A DNA stretch of 64,000 nt. It comes from an uncultured Paracoccaceae bacterium. Lineage in GTDB: Bacteria > Pseudomonadota > Alphaproteobacteria > Rhodobacterales > Rhodobacteraceae. Position numbers and translations under genes: made by a program. Numbering within the stretch: position 1 is the stretch's first letter; each line of letters begins with the position of its first letter. The stretch is from positions 1 through 64,000 of the forward strand of contig CAMFGW010000007.1 in assembly GCA_945952025.1 (NCBI GenBank), in the 5' to 3' direction. The notes beneath the pieces were generated by a model that saw only the letters and a program-made list of their open reading frames with translations, was not told the DNA's origin and made no database searches. Below are positions 19,962 to 28,232 of the stretch, in pieces.

Positions 19962-21118
19962 CAGGCGGCCTTGCGCGCGAAGGCGGTGTCGTACCGGTCC
20001 CAGATCGGGCGCAGGTCCACGACCTGCTTCTTCCGCCGCGCCTCGTCGCAGGCCATGGCCAATATCCCGGCCTCGAGCGCGTCGAGGGGCGACACGGGCA
20101 GGGGGCCGCCCTTCATCACATGCGCCACGACCTCGGCCGCCATCTGCTCGTCCGCGCCATAGTGCTGCGACAGCGTCGTGCCCCTGTATTCGGTTTCCGT
20201 GACGCGCTTTTCCGACAGCACGTCCGTGACCTTCAGGAAGCCGCGGATGAAGTCGCCCTCGGCCTGACCCCGGGTGCCGAAGACGGCAAAACGGCGGAAC
20301 TGGTCGGGGGCGTTGAGGTTGGTGTGGAAATTCATGCCCACGCCGTTCGCATAGTCGATAATCGCCACCTGGTAGTCGATGATGTCGCCGTCGCTGTCGA
20401 AGACCCGGTCCGACCCCATCCAGCCCGAGGGCTTGCGGTGATAGAGCCCAAGGTCGTTCACGCCTTCGAGCCGGGGGTCGTTTTCGGGGATGAAGGTCTT
20501 GCGGCCGCCGAAGCTCGCCACCCGTTCGGGCCGCGCACCGATCAGGCCGTTGTAAAGGTCAAGGTCGTGGCAGCACTTCTCCAGCATGAAGCTGCCCGAC
20601 CATTTCTCATACCGCCGCCAGTCGCGCATGAAGAAGGCGCCGTGGTAGGGGAAGATATGCTCGGCCGCCTCGATCGAGACGATCTTGCCCAACTGCCCGC
20701 TGTCGCGCGCCTTGATGAGGTCGCGGTAAAGCGGCGCATAGCGCAGGACGAGGCCGACGAGCAGGCTTTCAGGCCCGTAGCGCCCCATGAGTGCCGCCAT
20801 CTCATAGCTTTGCTCGAGTGTCGCCACGATGGGTTTTTCGCTGAAGACCTTCACGCCAGCCTCAAGGCCAAGGCGGATATGGTCAAGGTGCATGTGGTTC
20901 GGCGATCCGACCATCAGAAGGTCGAACCCGCCCGCGCGCACCAGTTCTTCGGCGCTGTCGTAGGCGCGGCCCGGGTCGATCCCGTGCTCGCCAAGGACGG
21001 CAAGGCCCGCGGGGGCCGGATCATGGTAGCCGACGATCCGGAAGTCCGGGTCCATCTCGGTAAAGACGTGACCGAGGTAGCCGAGCCGGAAGCCCAGGCC
21101 GATGATGGCGACTCGCAT
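19961..21118 (-). CDS. Gfo/Idh/MocA family oxidoreductase
   Basis: 385 residues. An N-terminal Rossmann fold (VAIIGLGFRLGYLGHVFTEM) leads to the family hallmark EKP in KVFSEKPIVATLEQS near residue 102, followed by the substrate domain with HDLDLYNGLIG. Members oxidise or reduce sugars, sugar acids and inositols with NAD(P). It is the first gene of the importer operon, downstream of two GAAA-N5-TTTC palindromes. The likely substrate is the imported sugar or an oxidised derivative; which one cannot be told. Confidence 0.9.
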   Translation of the reverse strand: MRVAIIGLGFRLGYLGHVFTEMDPDFRIVGYHDPAPAGLAVLGEHGIDPGRAYDSAEELVRAGGFDLLMVGSPNHMHLDHIRLGLEAGVKVFSEKPIVATLEQSYEMAALMGRYGPESLLVGLVLRYAPLYRDLIKARDSGQLGKIVSIEAAEHIFPYHGAFFMRDWRRYEKWSGSFMLEKCCHDLDLYNGLIGARPERVASFGGRKTFIPENDPRLEGVNDLGLYHRKPSGWMGSDRVFDSDGDIIDYQVAIIDYANGVGMNFHTNLNAPDQFRRFAVFGTRGQAEGDFIRGFLKVTDVLSEKRVTETEYRGTTLSQHYGADEQMAAEVVAHVMKGGPLPVSPLDALEAGILAMACDEARRKKQVVDLRPIWDRYDTAFARKAA

Positions 21119-21134
21119 GACCCCTCCCTGTTGC

Positions 21135-21147
21135 GAAATTATTTTTC
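21135..21147. promoter_or_regulatory. GAAA-N5-TTTC palindrome A (proposed RpiR operator)
   Basis: GAAATTATTTTTC, 17-29 bp upstream of the oxidoreductase-importer operon start, inside an A+T-rich promoter patch. One of five related sites in this locus. Confidence 0.55.
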
Positions 21148-21206
21148 GGAATTTTGCGGATCGCGCGCCGATCCGTCAATATATTTCAGCGGCATTTGGG
21201 GCGCTG

Positions 21207-21221
21207 TGAAAATAAATTTCA
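21207..21221. promoter_or_regulatory. GAAA-N5-TTTC palindrome B (proposed RpiR operator)
   Basis: TGAAAATAAATTTCA overlaps the ROK kinase stop codon and stands about 90 bp upstream of the oxidoreductase start. With site A it would frame the promoter of the importer operon. Confidence 0.6.
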
Positions 21222-22139
21222 TGCTTTGCCCTCCGCCCCGTGCCCAAGGCCGATGATTGCTGCCCCGACCAGCCCCGGTTCCAGCCCGCCCTGCACCGGC
21301 ACCAGCAGGGGCCGGCCAAGCGGGCGCAGGATGCGCGCCTGCACCGCCCGGTCCAGCGCGGCGATGAGCGGGGCAGAGGTCGAAAGGCCGCCGCCGACCG
21401 CGATGACCCCGGTGCCGAGCAGGTTCTGCACCATGGCAAGGGGACCGGCCAGAAGCTCGAGCCAGAGCGTGATGGTCTGCGTCGCCGCCTCTTCGCCCGC
21501 CTCCCAGCCCGCGACGATGGCGCGGCTGTCGGCCTCGGTTTCGTGCAGGTGGCGGTGCAGCTTTTCCATGCCCCGCGCCGAACAGACGGCGTCAAGGCAG
21601 CCGATCTGCCCGCAACCGCAGGGAAAGGCCGGCAAGGTCAGCGGCGGCGCTTCGATCCGTCGCTGGACGATGGGGCCGTGGCCCAGCTCGCCCGCGATGC
21701 CGCCGCCCGGATTGATGAGCGCGCCATTCACCACCACGCCGCCGCCGACGCCGGTGCCCAGGATCAGGCCAAGGACGACCGGGTGTCCCCGGCCGACACC
21801 AAGGACCGCCTCGGCGAGCGCGAAACAGTCGGCGTCATTGGCCAGGTCGACCGGCAGGCCGAGTGCTGCCTCCAGGTCATGGCGCAGGGGGTGGCCGGTC
21901 AGGCAGGGGATGTTCGCCACGTTCGCGCGGCCCGTGTCGGGGTCGATGGCGCCCGCGATGGAAAAGGCAAGGCGCGCAGGCCGGACGCTCGCACCCGCGA
22001 TCGCCGCGCGAAGGACCCCGACGAAGGCGTCCCAGTCCTGGCCCGGGGTCGGCACCCGCCCCATGGGCCGGATGTCGGTCAGCGCATGTGCCTCGGCGAT
22101 CTTGATGGCGCTGCCGCCGATGTCGAAACAGAGGATCAT
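21219..22139 (-). CDS. ROK family sugar kinase (likely N-acetylglucosamine kinase)
   Basis: 306 residues from the ATG giving MILCFDIGGSAIKIA, the phosphate-1 motif of the actin-like ATPase fold. The substrate/phosphate-2 region includes DLANDADCFALAEA near residue 120 and GLILGTGVGGGVVVNG near residue 147. The ROK zinc motif is complete: HGPIV followed by CGCGQIGCLDAVCS near residue 197. Overlap with nagA and presence of nagB point to GlcNAc to GlcNAc-6-phosphate, but other N-acetylhexosamines remain possible. The nagA stop/kinase start share ATGA. Confidence 0.88.
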   Translation of the reverse strand: MILCFDIGGSAIKIAEAHALTDIRPMGRVPTPGQDWDAFVGVLRAAIAGASVRPARLAFSIAGAIDPDTGRANVANIPCLTGHPLRHDLEAALGLPVDLANDADCFALAEAVLGVGRGHPVVLGLILGTGVGGGVVVNGALINPGGGIAGELGHGPIVQRRIEAPPLTLPAFPCGCGQIGCLDAVCSARGMEKLHRHLHETEADSRAIVAGWEAGEEAATQTITLWLELLAGPLAMVQNLLGTGVIAVGGGLSTSAPLIAALDRAVQARILRPLGRPLLVPVQGGLEPGLVGAAIIGLGHGAEGKA

Positions 22140-23281
22140 GCGACCCTCTCCCCGCCGACGACGGTCGCGAGCGCGCTTGTGTCCGGTCCAAGGCACAGGA
22201 AATCGGCCCGCGCGCCGGGCCGCAGGTGGCCGCGGTCCGCGACGCCAAGCGCCGCTGCCGGGGCCGTGGTCGCCAAGGCCAGCGCCGCCTCGAGCGGCAG
22301 GCCAAGCGCCGTGCGGCAATGGCGCACCGCATCGACAAGCGCGATGTCGGCCCCGGCCAGCGTTCCGTCCGCCAGCGTCAGCCGCCCCGCACCGCGCAGG
22401 ATCTGGCGGCCATTGAGCGTGAAGCCCCGGATCGGACTGCCGACCGTCGCCATCGCGTCCGACACGAGGAACATGCCCGCCGGCCCCGCCTTGCCCCGAA
22501 GCGCGATGCCCAGGGCCGCGTCCTCGACGTGAAAGCCGTCGGCGATCAGCCCCGCCGCCAGCCGCCCGTCCGACAGTGCTGCGCCCACGAGCCCCGGCGC
22601 GCGGTGGCCAAGCTGGCTCATGGCGTTGTAAAGGTGCGTGACCATGCGGGCGCCCGCATCCGCATAGGCCCGCGCCGTCCCCAGGTCGCAGTCGCTGTGG
22701 CCAAGGCTGACCACGACGCCCGCATCCGCAAGTGCGGCGACCTGTGCCAGCGTCACCGATTCGGGCGCCAGCGTCACCATCAGGTGCGGCAGGCGCCGCG
22801 CGGCAGATAGAAGCAGCGACAGGTCCCGCGCCTCCATCGGCCGGATCAGTGCGGGGTCGTGCGTGCCTTTGCGGGCAGGTGCGATGTGCGGCCCTTCAAG
22901 GTGCAGGCCCAGAAGCCCCGGCAGCTCGACCGAGGCCACTGCCTCGATCGCGGCCTCGGTCACCTCGGGGCGGTCGGTGATCAGCGTCGCCATCAGCCCG
23001 GTCGTGCCGAAGCGCTCGTGCGCGGCGACGATGGTGGCCAGCGTTTCGGCGGTCGGCGCGTCGTTCAGCATCACCCCGCCGCCGCCGTTCACCTGCAGGT
23101 CGACAAGCCCCGGCACGATGCAGCCCGGCATCGGCTCGACCCCCGCATGGGCCCCCGACCCAGCGGGCTCGATCCCGACGACCCGGCCGCCCCGCACCCG
23201 AAGGGCCGCGTCCCGATGCCAGTCGCGGCCGTCATGGATCCGTTCGGCCTGAAAAAGCCTGTCGGCCACCGTCGTCACCAC
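22136..23281 (-). CDS. nagA: N-acetylglucosamine-6-phosphate deacetylase
   Basis: 381 residues of the amidohydrolase fold. Visible are PGLVDLQVNGGGGVMLND near residue 55, LGLHLEGPHIAPARKGTHD with the metal-binding Glu near residue 130, GHSDCDLGTARAYADAGARMVTHLYNAM with two metal His near residue 200, and LVSDAMATVG with the catalytic Asp near residue 278. It converts GlcNAc-6P to GlcN-6P and acetate. The start may be the second GTG (23278), which gives a GTGA overlap with the previous gene; the first GTG adds one residue. Confidence 0.93.
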   Translation of the reverse strand: MVTTVADRLFQAERIHDGRDWHRDAALRVRGGRVVGIEPAGSGAHAGVEPMPGCIVPGLVDLQVNGGGGVMLNDAPTAETLATIVAAHERFGTTGLMATLITDRPEVTEAAIEAVASVELPGLLGLHLEGPHIAPARKGTHDPALIRPMEARDLSLLLSAARRLPHLMVTLAPESVTLAQVAALADAGVVVSLGHSDCDLGTARAYADAGARMVTHLYNAMSQLGHRAPGLVGAALSDGRLAAGLIADGFHVEDAALGIALRGKAGPAGMFLVSDAMATVGSPIRGFTLNGRQILRGAGRLTLADGTLAGADIALVDAVRHCRTALGLPLEAALALATTAPAAALGVADRGHLRPGARADFLCLGPDTSALATVVGGERVA

Positions 23282-24363
23282 ACCGTGCCGCGCGCGATCA
23301 GCGGCTCGACGCGGGTGACGCGGCCCTGGCGGTGAAAGACCATGCGGTCGAAAAGGTTGCTGACGACGCAGGTGTGGTTCGGGATGATCGCCACCCGGTC
23401 GCCGACCTGGGGCAGGGGGCCGGTGCAGGCCGACAGGTCGACGACGGCATGTTCCTCGGACAGCGAGGTGATGCGCGCGCCGGGCAGCGCCTCGATCAGC
23501 CCGTAGTCGGAAAAGCCCAGAAGGTCCGAGGTCAGCGCCTTCGACCCGGAATCGAGGACCGCGCGCGCGGGCGTCGGGCGCGAGACGACGGTCGCCAGCA
23601 CCTGCATCGCCAGATCCCCCGGCCCGCAGGCCCCGGCGCGCAGCATGGCGCGGTCGTTGTAGACGTAGGTGCCGGCGCGATGCTCGGTCGCCGAGGGCAC
23701 CAGATGGGCGCGCCAGATGTCGGGCGTGCCGCCGTTCGATCGCACGGGGCAGGGGATGTCCGCCCCTGCCAGAAGGGCCAGCGCCGCGCTCAGGAAGGCC
23801 TCGACCCGCACCGCCCCGCCGGGCGCGGGATAGGTCAGAAGCCCTCCGAAGCGCAGACCGGGCGCGTCGGCAATCTGCCGGGCGAGGTCAAGCGCCGCCT
23901 CGGGTGTCTGCACGCCGACCCGACCCCCGCCCGTGTCGCACTCGACAAGAACGGTCAGGGGACGGTCCTTCGTGAAGCTGGCCGCAAGCCCCTGGACCGT
24001 CGCCACGCTGTCGGCAACGACCCGAAGCCCCGCTACCCGGTCATTCAGTGCCTTAAGCCGAACGACACGGTCGGACCCGAGAAGGTTGTAGGTGATGAGG
24101 ATGTCGTCGAAGCCCGCGTCGGCAAAGGCCTCGGCTTCGGTGAGTTTCTGGCAGTTGAGCCCGGTGGCCCCCGCCTTGATCTGCGCCCCGGCGACCGAGG
24201 CCAGCTTGTGCGTCTTGATATGGGGCCGGAACTTCAGCCCGTTCCGGTCCATGTAGGCCTGCGCCCGGGCGATGTTCGCCTCCATCCGGTCCTCGTCGAT
24301 GACGGGCATCGGGGTCGGGATCGCGTCGATGGGCGTGCCGGGGGCGGGCCAGGGGAAGGTCAC
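23275..24363 (-). CDS. DSD1-like PLP enzyme (D-threonine aldolase / D-serine dehydratase family)
   Basis: 362 residues from a GTG that overlaps the preceding stop by 4 bp. An N-terminal alanine-racemase-type TIM barrel carries the PLP lysine in RPHIKTHKLASV near residue 50. The C-terminal beta domain has the zinc pair PNHTCVVSNLFD near residue 330, as in eukaryotic-type D-serine dehydratase and D-threonine aldolase. Such enzymes act on D-amino acids with a beta-hydroxyl. Its presence between an M81 protein and nagA suggests the substrate of this locus carries or yields a D-amino acid-like moiety; this is inference. Confidence 0.82.
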   Translation of the reverse strand: MTFPWPAPGTPIDAIPTPMPVIDEDRMEANIARAQAYMDRNGLKFRPHIKTHKLASVAGAQIKAGATGLNCQKLTEAEAFADAGFDDILITYNLLGSDRVVRLKALNDRVAGLRVVADSVATVQGLAASFTKDRPLTVLVECDTGGGRVGVQTPEAALDLARQIADAPGLRFGGLLTYPAPGGAVRVEAFLSAALALLAGADIPCPVRSNGGTPDIWRAHLVPSATEHRAGTYVYNDRAMLRAGACGPGDLAMQVLATVVSRPTPARAVLDSGSKALTSDLLGFSDYGLIEALPGARITSLSEEHAVVDLSACTGPLPQVGDRVAIIPNHTCVVSNLFDRMVFHRQGRVTRVEPLIARGTVW

Positions 24364-25883
24364 GGTCGGGCTCCTGCGGCGAAAGGGTCGGGGTGGCGGG
24401 GCCAGATGTTGCGCCGGACGAGCCGGTAGGGATTGGTCGCCGGATCGTTCGGGTAGGGACGGCCTGCCGAACAGTAAAGCGTTTCGGTCGCGATGGGCGA
24501 GAAGGCCGCGTAGAAATGGTTGGTCGATTTTACGACCAGCACCCTTTGCGCCAAGGGGTCGATCCCGAGCGCTGTGAAGAGCGACGGGTCGTAGCTTTGC
24601 GCCCTGACGGTGTTGAGGATCACCGTGATCCCCCGGTCGCGCCCCGCCTCGTCCAGAAGTGCAATGCGCACGGCGGGGCCGAAGGGCACGACGCTTTCGC
24701 CAAAGCGCATCTCGGCATGGGGTTCGACCTGCTCGACCCGGACCAGCGCATCGACCGGCTCGCCCGTCTCTGGCGCGGACTTGGCGCCGAAGCGCAGCGC
24801 GATGGTCGCCCCTTCGCCCGCCGCCGTGCAAAGCTGCACCGCGATCGGGTCCCAGATGGTGCCGACGGCCGCGCCCGTCGCCCCTTGCGCGATCAGCTCC
24901 TTCAGCACCACGGTCGCATCGCCCGCCGTGCCGCCGCCCGGATTGTCCCACATGTCGGCGATGACGACCGGCCCCTTCGCCGCCGCGAGCGCCTCGGCCA
25001 CCGCCTGAACCGGGCCGAGCGCGGGCATCAGGTGCTTGCCCCGATTGGCGTAAAGCTCCATCCCCAGCCGCTCGGCCAGTTCCGCGCCAAGGTCGGCGTG
25101 CCCGTCGGTCACGGCGATCATCTTCGTCCCCATCTCGGGCACGTCGCCGGCCATGAAGCCGTGGATGACCGACAGGGACAGGACACGTGGGTCGGCTTCC
25201 TCGATCTGGATCAGCCGGTTGACGAAGCCGCGCATCGGCTCGCGAGAGGTCGGGAACACGTCGATCATCCGGCAGTCGAAGACCGTCATTACCGGATGCA
25301 CCCGGCCCAGAAGCCTGTCGACCGCGATCCGCCACAGGTCTTCGGCCCGGTCCACGAAATCGGTATGGGGGAATTCCTTGAACACGACGAAGAAATCCGC
25401 CGCCGCGACCCGCTTCGCGGTCAGGTGGCTGTGGGGGTCAAGCTCGGCGCAGACCAGCACCTCCGGCCCGACCATGTCCCGGATGCGGGTCAAGAGATCG
25501 CCTTCGGGGTCGATCTGGCCCTGCGCGACCATGGCGCCATGTAGGCCAAGGACCACCGCATCGACCGGCAGCGCCGCCCGGAGCTGGTCCAGAATCTCGT
25601 CCCTCAGCCCCTCGTAGGTCGCCCGCGCCACAAGGCCCGCCGGGTCCGCCCAGGCCGCGGTCCCCTCGATCAGCGTCCAGCCAAGCTCGGCGCAGACCCG
25701 CCGCCCCACCGGGATCGGCGCGGTGCAGAGCGTGGGCGTGTCCGGGTGCTGGCCGGGCGGCGCGTAGAGCGAGGCGACGAAGGCCGCGCGGTCGATGTGG
25801 ATCGGCGAAAAGGTGTTGGTTTCCGTCGCCAGCGCCGCGACGAAGATGCGTTTGGGGGCAGATGTCGGCGCGCGCTGCGTCAT
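24360..25883 (-). CDS. M81 family metalloprotein (MlrC-like), copy 1
   Basis: 507 residues. The N-terminal domain starts KRIFVAALATETNTFSPI and carries the family's metal-site patterns: VLGLHGAMVAQGQIDPEGDLL near residue 113, CAELDPHSHLTAKRV near residue 147, and FKEFPHTDFVDRAEDL near residue 170. A conserved MWDNPGGGTAGDAT block near residue 305 precedes the C-terminal domain. The founder, MlrC, is a zinc peptidase that finishes microcystin breakdown; most members have unknown substrates. A second, divergent copy lies at 30132. Second gene of its operon. Confidence 0.88.
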   Translation of the reverse strand: MTQRAPTSAPKRIFVAALATETNTFSPIHIDRAAFVASLYAPPGQHPDTPTLCTAPIPVGRRVCAELGWTLIEGTAAWADPAGLVARATYEGLRDEILDQLRAALPVDAVVLGLHGAMVAQGQIDPEGDLLTRIRDMVGPEVLVCAELDPHSHLTAKRVAAADFFVVFKEFPHTDFVDRAEDLWRIAVDRLLGRVHPVMTVFDCRMIDVFPTSREPMRGFVNRLIQIEEADPRVLSLSVIHGFMAGDVPEMGTKMIAVTDGHADLGAELAERLGMELYANRGKHLMPALGPVQAVAEALAAAKGPVVIADMWDNPGGGTAGDATVVLKELIAQGATGAAVGTIWDPIAVQLCTAAGEGATIALRFGAKSAPETGEPVDALVRVEQVEPHAEMRFGESVVPFGPAVRIALLDEAGRDRGITVILNTVRAQSYDPSLFTALGIDPLAQRVLVVKSTNHFYAAFSPIATETLYCSAGRPYPNDPATNPYRLVRRNIWPRHPDPFAAGARP

Positions 25884-25886
25884 GGA

Positions 25887-26405
25887 TCAGTCCCGGATGT
25901 GGGGCAGGTAGCCCAGGAAACCCGCGATCTTCCACGTGCCCGCCACCCGGCGGCAGAAGTAGAGCGTCTGCCAGTTCATCCGGTCGAAACTTCCGTCCGC
26001 CTTGGCCAGCCGCCCGTCGAAACGCTTGCGCACCAGCGCCGCGTCGCCCGTGACCTCGATCTCTTCAAGCCGCGTCGCGCCGAAGATCCCGTCGCGCGGG
26101 TCGCCCGCAAAGGCCCCGGCCGCGCGCGCGGCCGAAAACTCGTGCGCCTGCCGCAGCCATTCGTCGCGGTAGGCCGCGAGCGTCGGGAAGGCGAGCGTGA
26201 ACCTGTCCGGCTCGGGCTGGAAATGCGCGCTCATCGCCCAGAAGCTCTCGGCCACGAAATCGTCCGCGACCATCGACCAGTCAGCGCCCGTGAAGGCGTC
26301 GATGTCGCGCGGCACCAGCATCTGCCAGATCGCGCGGCGATCGGCGTCGCCCTCCGGGAAGGGGTTGGCAAACGGGTCGCGTCCGGCCGGCCGTCCTGCG
26401 CTCAT
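25887..26405 (-). CDS. NTF2/SnoaL-like small protein of unknown function
   Basis: 172 residues from an ATG with a purine-rich leader. The pattern NPFPEGDADRRAIWQMLVPRDIDAFTGADWSMVADDFV, then FRR..TWKIAGFLGYLPH at the end, fits the cone-shaped NTF2/SnoaL fold, used by isomerases, dehydratases and ligand-binding proteins. It is the first gene of the M81-PLP-nagA-kinase operon, 3 bp before the M81 start. The role is unknown. Confidence 0.75.
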   Translation of the reverse strand: MSAGRPAGRDPFANPFPEGDADRRAIWQMLVPRDIDAFTGADWSMVADDFVAESFWAMSAHFQPEPDRFTLAFPTLAAYRDEWLRQAHEFSAARAAGAFAGDPRDGIFGATRLEEIEVTGDAALVRKRFDGRLAKADGSFDRMNWQTLYFCRRVAGTWKIAGFLGYLPHIRD

Positions 26406-26440
26406 GGTCCCCCCCGGGTTTCCGGTCCTGCGGCCTGGCA

Positions 26441-26454
26441 TGAAAATAATTTCA
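26441..26454. promoter_or_regulatory. GAAA-N4-TTTC palindrome C (proposed RpiR operator)
   Basis: TGAAAATAATTTCA lies 36 bp upstream of the NTF2-like gene start in the gap shared with the divergent regulator gene. It has perfect 5-bp arms and a spacer one base shorter than the other four sites. Confidence 0.6.
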
Positions 26455-26514
26455 ACGCCGGCGCAAATCTAGTGGCAGATTCCGCCCGGATATGGCTAAA
26501 TGTCAAGACGGAAC

Positions 26515-26527
26515 GAAAATGAATTTC
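26515..26527. promoter_or_regulatory. GAAA-N5-TTTC palindrome D (proposed autoregulatory site)
   Basis: GAAAATGAATTTC stands 24 bp before the chosen regulator ATG (26551); a half site GAAAATGAG overlaps that ATG. It would let the regulator control its own gene. Confidence 0.55.
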
Positions 26528-26550
26528 TTAAATCGCGGTCTCAAACGAAA

Positions 26551-27441
26551 ATGAGCGAGGATAACGCCGCCCGAGCCCCCGACCTGATCGCGGCCCTCGC
26601 CGACGAAGAGGGGAAGCTCTCTGCGCTGGAACGCAGGCTTGCCGTAACGGTGCTGGCCGACGTGTCCTTCGCCACCAACGCCTCGATCACCGACATCGCC
26701 GAACGGGCCGGTGTCTCGCCCCCGACGGTCACGCGCTTCTGCCGCCGGCTCGGCTGCGCCTCCTTCGCCGAGTTCAAGCTGCGCCTTGCGACCAGTTCCT
26801 ACGTCGGCCTGCGCTACCTCAAGCCCGAATCGGTCGCCTCGACCCCGGCCGAGGTCGCGGAGGATGTGGTGACCAAGGCGCAGAACGCGCTTTTCGAGGC
26901 GCACCGGGGCCTTGACCTTGCGGCGATCGAGCGGGCGGCGGGGCTTCTGGCGGGGGCCGCGCGGATCCATGCCTTCGGATCGGGCGGCAATTCCTCGATG
27001 ATCGTGAACGAGCTGCAGAACCGCCTGTTCCGGCTGGGCGCCAGCATTACGGCGACGAACGACCACGGGCTGAACCTGATGATGGCGGCGGCGGCGGCCC
27101 CTGGGACGGTGGCCTTCGGGTCGTCCTTCACCGGGCGGAACATGGAGCTGGTGCGCTCTTTCACCCTGCTGAAGGAACGTGGCGTGCCGACGATCGCGCT
27201 GACCCAGAACGGCTCGCCCGTGGCCGAGGCGGCCGATGTCGTCATCTCTGTCATCCTGCCCGAGGGGCAGAACATCTTCCGCGCCTCGTCCACACGCTTT
27301 GCCTATCTGGCCGTTGTCGACATTCTGGCGAACCTCGTGGCCTACGCAGACCGGCCGCGGTCAGCGCGGATACTGCGGGGGATCAAGGAGCAACTCATCC
27401 GGCACCGCGACGGCGACGACCGGCAACTTCTGGGGGACTGA
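26551..27441 (+). CDS. MurR/RpiR family transcriptional regulator
   Basis: 296 residues from ATG 26551; an in-frame start at 26500 would add 17 residues but would place operator D inside the gene. An N-terminal HTH-6 domain shows ATNASITDIAERAGVSPPTVTRFCRRLG near residue 40, the recognition helix of RpiR proteins. The C-terminal SIS sugar-phosphate binding domain includes ARIHAFGSGGNSSMIVNEL near residue 137. Effectors of the family are sugar phosphates, here plausibly GlcNAc-6P or GlcN-6P. It sits in the middle of the amino-sugar locus and is followed 5 bp later by an SDR gene. Confidence 0.92.
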   Translation: MSEDNAARAPDLIAALADEEGKLSALERRLAVTVLADVSFATNASITDIAERAGVSPPTVTRFCRRLGCASFAEFKLRLATSSYVGLRYLKPESVASTPAEVAEDVVTKAQNALFEAHRGLDLAAIERAAGLLAGAARIHAFGSGGNSSMIVNELQNRLFRLGASITATNDHGLNLMMAAAAAPGTVAFGSSFTGRNMELVRSFTLLKERGVPTIALTQNGSPVAEAADVVISVILPEGQNIFRASSTRFAYLAVVDILANLVAYADRPRSARILRGIKEQLIRHRDGDDRQLLGD

Positions 27442-27446
27442 GGCGG

Positions 27447-28223
27447 ATGGCGGACGGTTGGGCGGTGGTGACTGGGGCGGCGGGCGATATCGGTCAGGCG
27501 ATTGCCCGGCGGCTCGCGCAAGATCATGCGGGCGTCATCCTGGCCGACCGCGACGGCGCGGGGGTCGGGCGGCTGGCGGCGGACTGGGGGGCCAGGTTCG
27601 CGGCCGTGGCGGCCGACGTGACGGATGGAGGCTCGGTTGCGGCACTGGCCGCACGGGCCGCGGAACTGGGGGCGGTCCGCACCATCGTCAACAACGCGGG
27701 CGGGGTCCAGGCGGCCTCGCTCGCGTCCTCGACGCCCGAAAGCTGGCGCGCGGACACCAGCCTGAACCTCGACGCCGCCTACCTGGTGGTCGCGGCCTTC
27801 ACCGACCAGCTGAAGGCCACGCAGGGCAGCGTCGTCAACATCGCCTCGGTCAACGGCTTCGGCGCCTACGGCCATCCGGCCTATTCCTCGGCCAAGGCCG
27901 GGCTCATCCATTTCACCCGCATGATCGCGGTCGAATATGGCCGCTACGGCATCCGCGCCAATGCCGTGGCGCCCGGCACCGTCCGCACCCGGGCGTGGGA
28001 GGCGCGCGCCGCCGCGAACCCGCAGGTCTTCGCCGAGGCCGCCCGCCACTACGCCCTTGGCCGCATCGCCCGCGCCGAGGATGTGGCCGAGGCGGTGGGC
28101 TTCCTGGCCTCGCCGCTCGCCGCCGCCATCACCGGCGTCTGCCTGCCGGTCGACTGCGGGCTGACGGCGGGCATCCCGGCGCTTGCCCACACATTCTCGC
28201 AATCAGACGACTATCGAGCCTGA
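27447..28223 (+). CDS. SDR family oxidoreductase
   Basis: 258 residues. The classical SDR elements are the cofactor loop VTGAAGDIGQAIARRLA, NNAGG near residue 85, the active-site Ser in VVNIASVNGFGA, and the YSSAK motif YxxxK near residue 150. The Asp following the second strand (LADRDGAG) favours NAD+. It oxidises or reduces a hydroxyl or keto group, probably on a sugar intermediate given its operon with the regulator and hexosaminidase. Substrate unknown. Confidence 0.9.
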   Translation: MADGWAVVTGAAGDIGQAIARRLAQDHAGVILADRDGAGVGRLAADWGARFAAVAADVTDGGSVAALAARAAELGAVRTIVNNAGGVQAASLASSTPESWRADTSLNLDAAYLVVAAFTDQLKATQGSVVNIASVNGFGAYGHPAYSSAKAGLIHFTRMIAVEYGRYGIRANAVAPGTVRTRAWEARAAANPQVFAEAARHYALGRIARAEDVAEAVGFLASPLAAAITGVCLPVDCGLTAGIPALAHTFSQSDDYRA

Positions 28224-28232
28224 GGGGGCGCC